From NCBI RefSeq assembly GCF_000378945.1, contig NZ_KB900539.1, forward strand, positions 3,484,122 through 3,548,121: a DNA stretch of 64,000 nucleotides. Reading direction: 5' to 3'. The first letter of the stretch is position 1; each line of letters begins with the position of its first letter. Under the pieces are notes generated by a model that worked only from the letters and a program-made list of their open reading frames with translations, made no database searches and had not been told where the DNA came from. The stretch comes from Methyloversatilis universalis EHg5 (GTDB taxonomy: Bacteria > Pseudomonadota > Gammaproteobacteria > Burkholderiales > Rhodocyclaceae). The translations under genes were made by a program, and so were the position numbers. Positions 62,734-64,000 of the stretch are shown piece after piece.

Positions 62734-63160
62734 AGGTCAAATCGAGCGCAGCGAGCGCTGCGCGAGCGCAGTCCTCGTCCTGCGCCTCGGAACCGCCGGA
62801 AATGCCGATGCCGCCGATGCGTTCGCCGGCCACCACCAGCGGCAGGCCGCCGCCGAACATGACCATGCGCGGGCGCAGCGGCAGCCCTTGGCGGACGGCA
62901 TCGGAATGGGATGACAGGGCGACCGCCCAGTCGCCGGTCGGCAGACCGAAGCTGGCGGCGGTGTAGGCCTTGTCGATCGCGATATCGACCGAGTGCAGCG
63001 GCGCGCCCGGCATGCGGAGGAAGGACACCAGCTGTCCGGCGCGATCGACCACGGCCGCATTGACGCAGGCGCCGACCGACTGCGCGTGCGCCACAGCCGC
63101 CTGCACCGCTGCCGATGCCGCCCTCCAGCCCACCGTCGATTGCCGTGCTGCCACGTCCAT
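62723..63160 (-). CDS. GlcG/HbpS-like protein (DUF336)
   Basis: A 145-residue protein of the GlcG/HbpS family with AVVDRAGQLVSFLRMPGAPLHS-type and KAYTAASFG segments and the glycine-rich GGGLPLVVAGERIGGIGISGG end. Members are frequent in aromatic catabolic operons (between regulator and hydroxylase genes), some bind haem or cofactors, and their role is unsettled. It is the first gene of the long operon and is divergent from the GntR-type regulator. Confidence 0.9.
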   Translation of the reverse strand: MDVAARQSTVGWRAASAAVQAAVAHAQSVGACVNAAVVDRAGQLVSFLRMPGAPLHSVDIAIDKAYTAASFGLPTGDWAVALSSHSDAVRQGLPLRPRMVMFGGGLPLVVAGERIGGIGISGGSEAQDEDCARAALAALDLTSAR

Positions 63161-63223
63161 GTCGTCTCCTCCGTGGGGCTGCTGTATCGCGGCCTCTCAC
63201 TCAATCGATATTCGATGGACTTA

Positions 63224-63252
63224 ACGATATAAAACGATTATCTCGACGTCAA
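63224..63252 (-). promoter_or_regulatory. Sigma-70-type promoter of the meta-cleavage operon
   Basis: On the minus strand TTGACG (63247-63252) and TATCGT (63224-63229) are separated by 17 bp, about 64 bp before the GlcG-like start. The operator-like inverted repeat at 63240-63268 overlaps the -35 box, which fits repression by the neighbouring GntR protein. No sigma-54 element was found here. Confidence 0.6.
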
Positions 63253-63268
63253 CGTTTTTTCTCGAGAT
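63240..63268. promoter_or_regulatory. Operator-like inverted repeat (ATCTCGA / TCGAGAT)
   Basis: Perfect 7-bp arms whose centres are 22 bp apart, about two helical turns. It lies in the 190-bp divergent region between the GlcG-like and GntR genes and overlaps the -35 box of the operon. The arm plus T-run TCGAGATTTTT is also present in the catechol dioxygenase promoter region at 43839-43849. Confidence 0.55.
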
Positions 63269-63350
63269 TTTTGGCTTTTCATGGAGAAAGTTCGGCACTA
63301 GAATGCATGCATGCCCGCTCAACCCGTGGGGGCATTCAGGGAAACATCAA

Positions 63351-64000
63351 ATGGATCAGTTGATTACCGGCGAATTTCAGGCCAACGGCGAGGCCTACGA
63401 GCCGAAAACCCTGGTCGATGGCGCCTACCGGCAGCTGCGGCGCGACATCATCGAAGGCCGTCACGCCCCCGGTGCCAAGCTGCGGGTCGAACATCTGAAG
63501 GACGCCTACGAGGTGGGTGCCGGCACGCTGCGCGAGGCGCTGGCGCTGCTGGTGAGCGATTCGCTGGTGGTGGCGCAGGGCCAGCGCGGCTTTCGCGTGG
63601 CGCCGATTTCGCTGGCCGATCTCGAGGACATCACGCGCACCCGCGTCATGCTGGAAAGCGAAGCGCTGCGACAGAGCATCGAGAACGGCGACGAAGCGTG
63701 GGAAGGCAATCTGGTGAGCGCCTTCCACCTGCTCACCCGGGCCGAGGAGAAGCTGGCCGGCGATCTGGATGGCAGCGTGAACGAGTGGGAAGACAGAAAC
63801 CGGGGGTTCCACGAAACGCTGATCGGCGCCTGCAACTCGCGCTGGATTCGCCACTTCCTGGCCATCCTTTACCGGCAGTCCGAGCGCTACCGGCGCATCT
63901 CGGTGCTGAACCGGCCGGTGCCGCAGGACGTGCACGAAGAGCACGAGCAGATTTTCAAGGCCACGATCGCGCGCGATGCCGACGAAGCCTGCCGTCTGCT
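63351..64000 (+). CDS. GntR-family regulator with FCD domain (partial at window end)
   Basis: 216 codons are visible and the frame is open at the window end. Residues about 20-90 form the GntR winged helix (VDGAYRQLRRDIIEGRHAPG, AGTLREALALLVSDSLVV) and residues about 100 onward the FCD ligand domain (LEDITRTRVMLESEAL, RNRGFHETLIGACNSRW). FCD regulators often bind organic acids or pathway intermediates. It is divergent from the meta-cleavage operon and probably represses it, through the operator at 63240-63268. The ATG at 63351 begins MDQLITGEFQ, with AGGGA upstream. Confidence 0.92.
   Translation, partial: MDQLITGEFQANGEAYEPKTLVDGAYRQLRRDIIEGRHAPGAKLRVEHLKDAYEVGAGTLREALALLVSDSLVVAQGQRGFRVAPISLADLEDITRTRVMLESEALRQSIENGDEAWEGNLVSAFHLLTRAEEKLAGDLDGSVNEWEDRNRGFHETLIGACNSRWIRHFLAILYRQSERYRRISVLNRPVPQDVHEEHEQIFKATIARDADEACRL

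Overview
The window is high-GC DNA with dense, mostly minus-strand operons. It suggests a betaproteobacterium of the Rhodocyclales type: it carries an exosortase A (XrtA)/PEP-CTERM exopolysaccharide locus, a groESL operon with a CIRCE element, and a dmp-type catechol meta-cleavage operon under sigma-54 control. The combination resembles Methyloversatilis and relatives, but the genus is an inference. No insertion sequence, phage gene, rRNA or CRISPR array was seen.

Region 1 (1-24.8 kb) is an almost complete XrtA exopolysaccharide locus. From about 22286 down to 1288 the minus strand carries, in transcription order: an outer-membrane export lipoprotein (Wza type), a chain-length determinant, a tyrosine autokinase, a TIGR03016-type outer-membrane protein, an ExeA-like ATPase, WecB epimerase, polysaccharide deacetylase, FemAB-like protein, glycosyltransferase Stp1, exosortase A, Stp2, an asparagine-synthase-type amidotransferase, an acyltransferase, an Stp3-type glycosyltransferase, another glycosyltransferase, a CapK-like adenylating enzyme and an O-antigen-ligase/Wzy-like protein. 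Overlaps and short gaps suggest one transcript of about 21 kb. A plus-strand amidotransferase 3' end and a glycosyltransferase lie at the left edge. Two FtsX/LolC-like ABC permeases follow the locus at 22.4-24.8 kb.

Region 2 (24.9-34.7 kb) holds PEP-CTERM-associated accessory genes: a ThiF/E1-like enzyme with a nitroreductase-like partner, a PEP-CTERM protein behind a good sigma-54 promoter, a UGT-type glycosyltransferase, a dTDP-rhamnose-4-epimerase-like SDR, a DUF1302 outer-membrane protein, a LolD-like ATPase, a LolA-like periplasmic protein and a PEP-CTERM-linked acyltransferase of the N-acyl amino acid synthase type. tRNA-Phe(GAA) closes the region.

Region 3 (34.8-42.8 kb) is housekeeping: a small membrane protein, a two-component system, groEL/groES with CIRCE, a diguanylate cyclase, transaldolase and a DUF1289 protein.

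Region 4 (42.8-64 kb) is aromatic catabolism. Catechol 2,3-dioxygenase is divergent from an XylR/DmpR-type V4R sigma-54 activator. A DedA-rhodanese fusion follows, then a VanA-like Rieske oxygenase with its VanB-like reductase behind a near-consensus sigma-54 promoter and a 22-codon leader ORF. A long minus-strand operon (63160 to 49649) then carries a GlcG-like protein, dmpCDEFGHI in the classical order, and an envelope module of YCF48-like lipoprotein, MMPL/RND transporter, DUF1302 and DUF1329 proteins. A GntR/FCD regulator, cut by the window end, is divergent from this operon. Together the genes would take catechol to pyruvate and acetyl-CoA; the Rieske pair probably generates the catechol, and the RND/DUF1302/DUF1329 set probably moves a hydrophobic substrate or product across the envelope.
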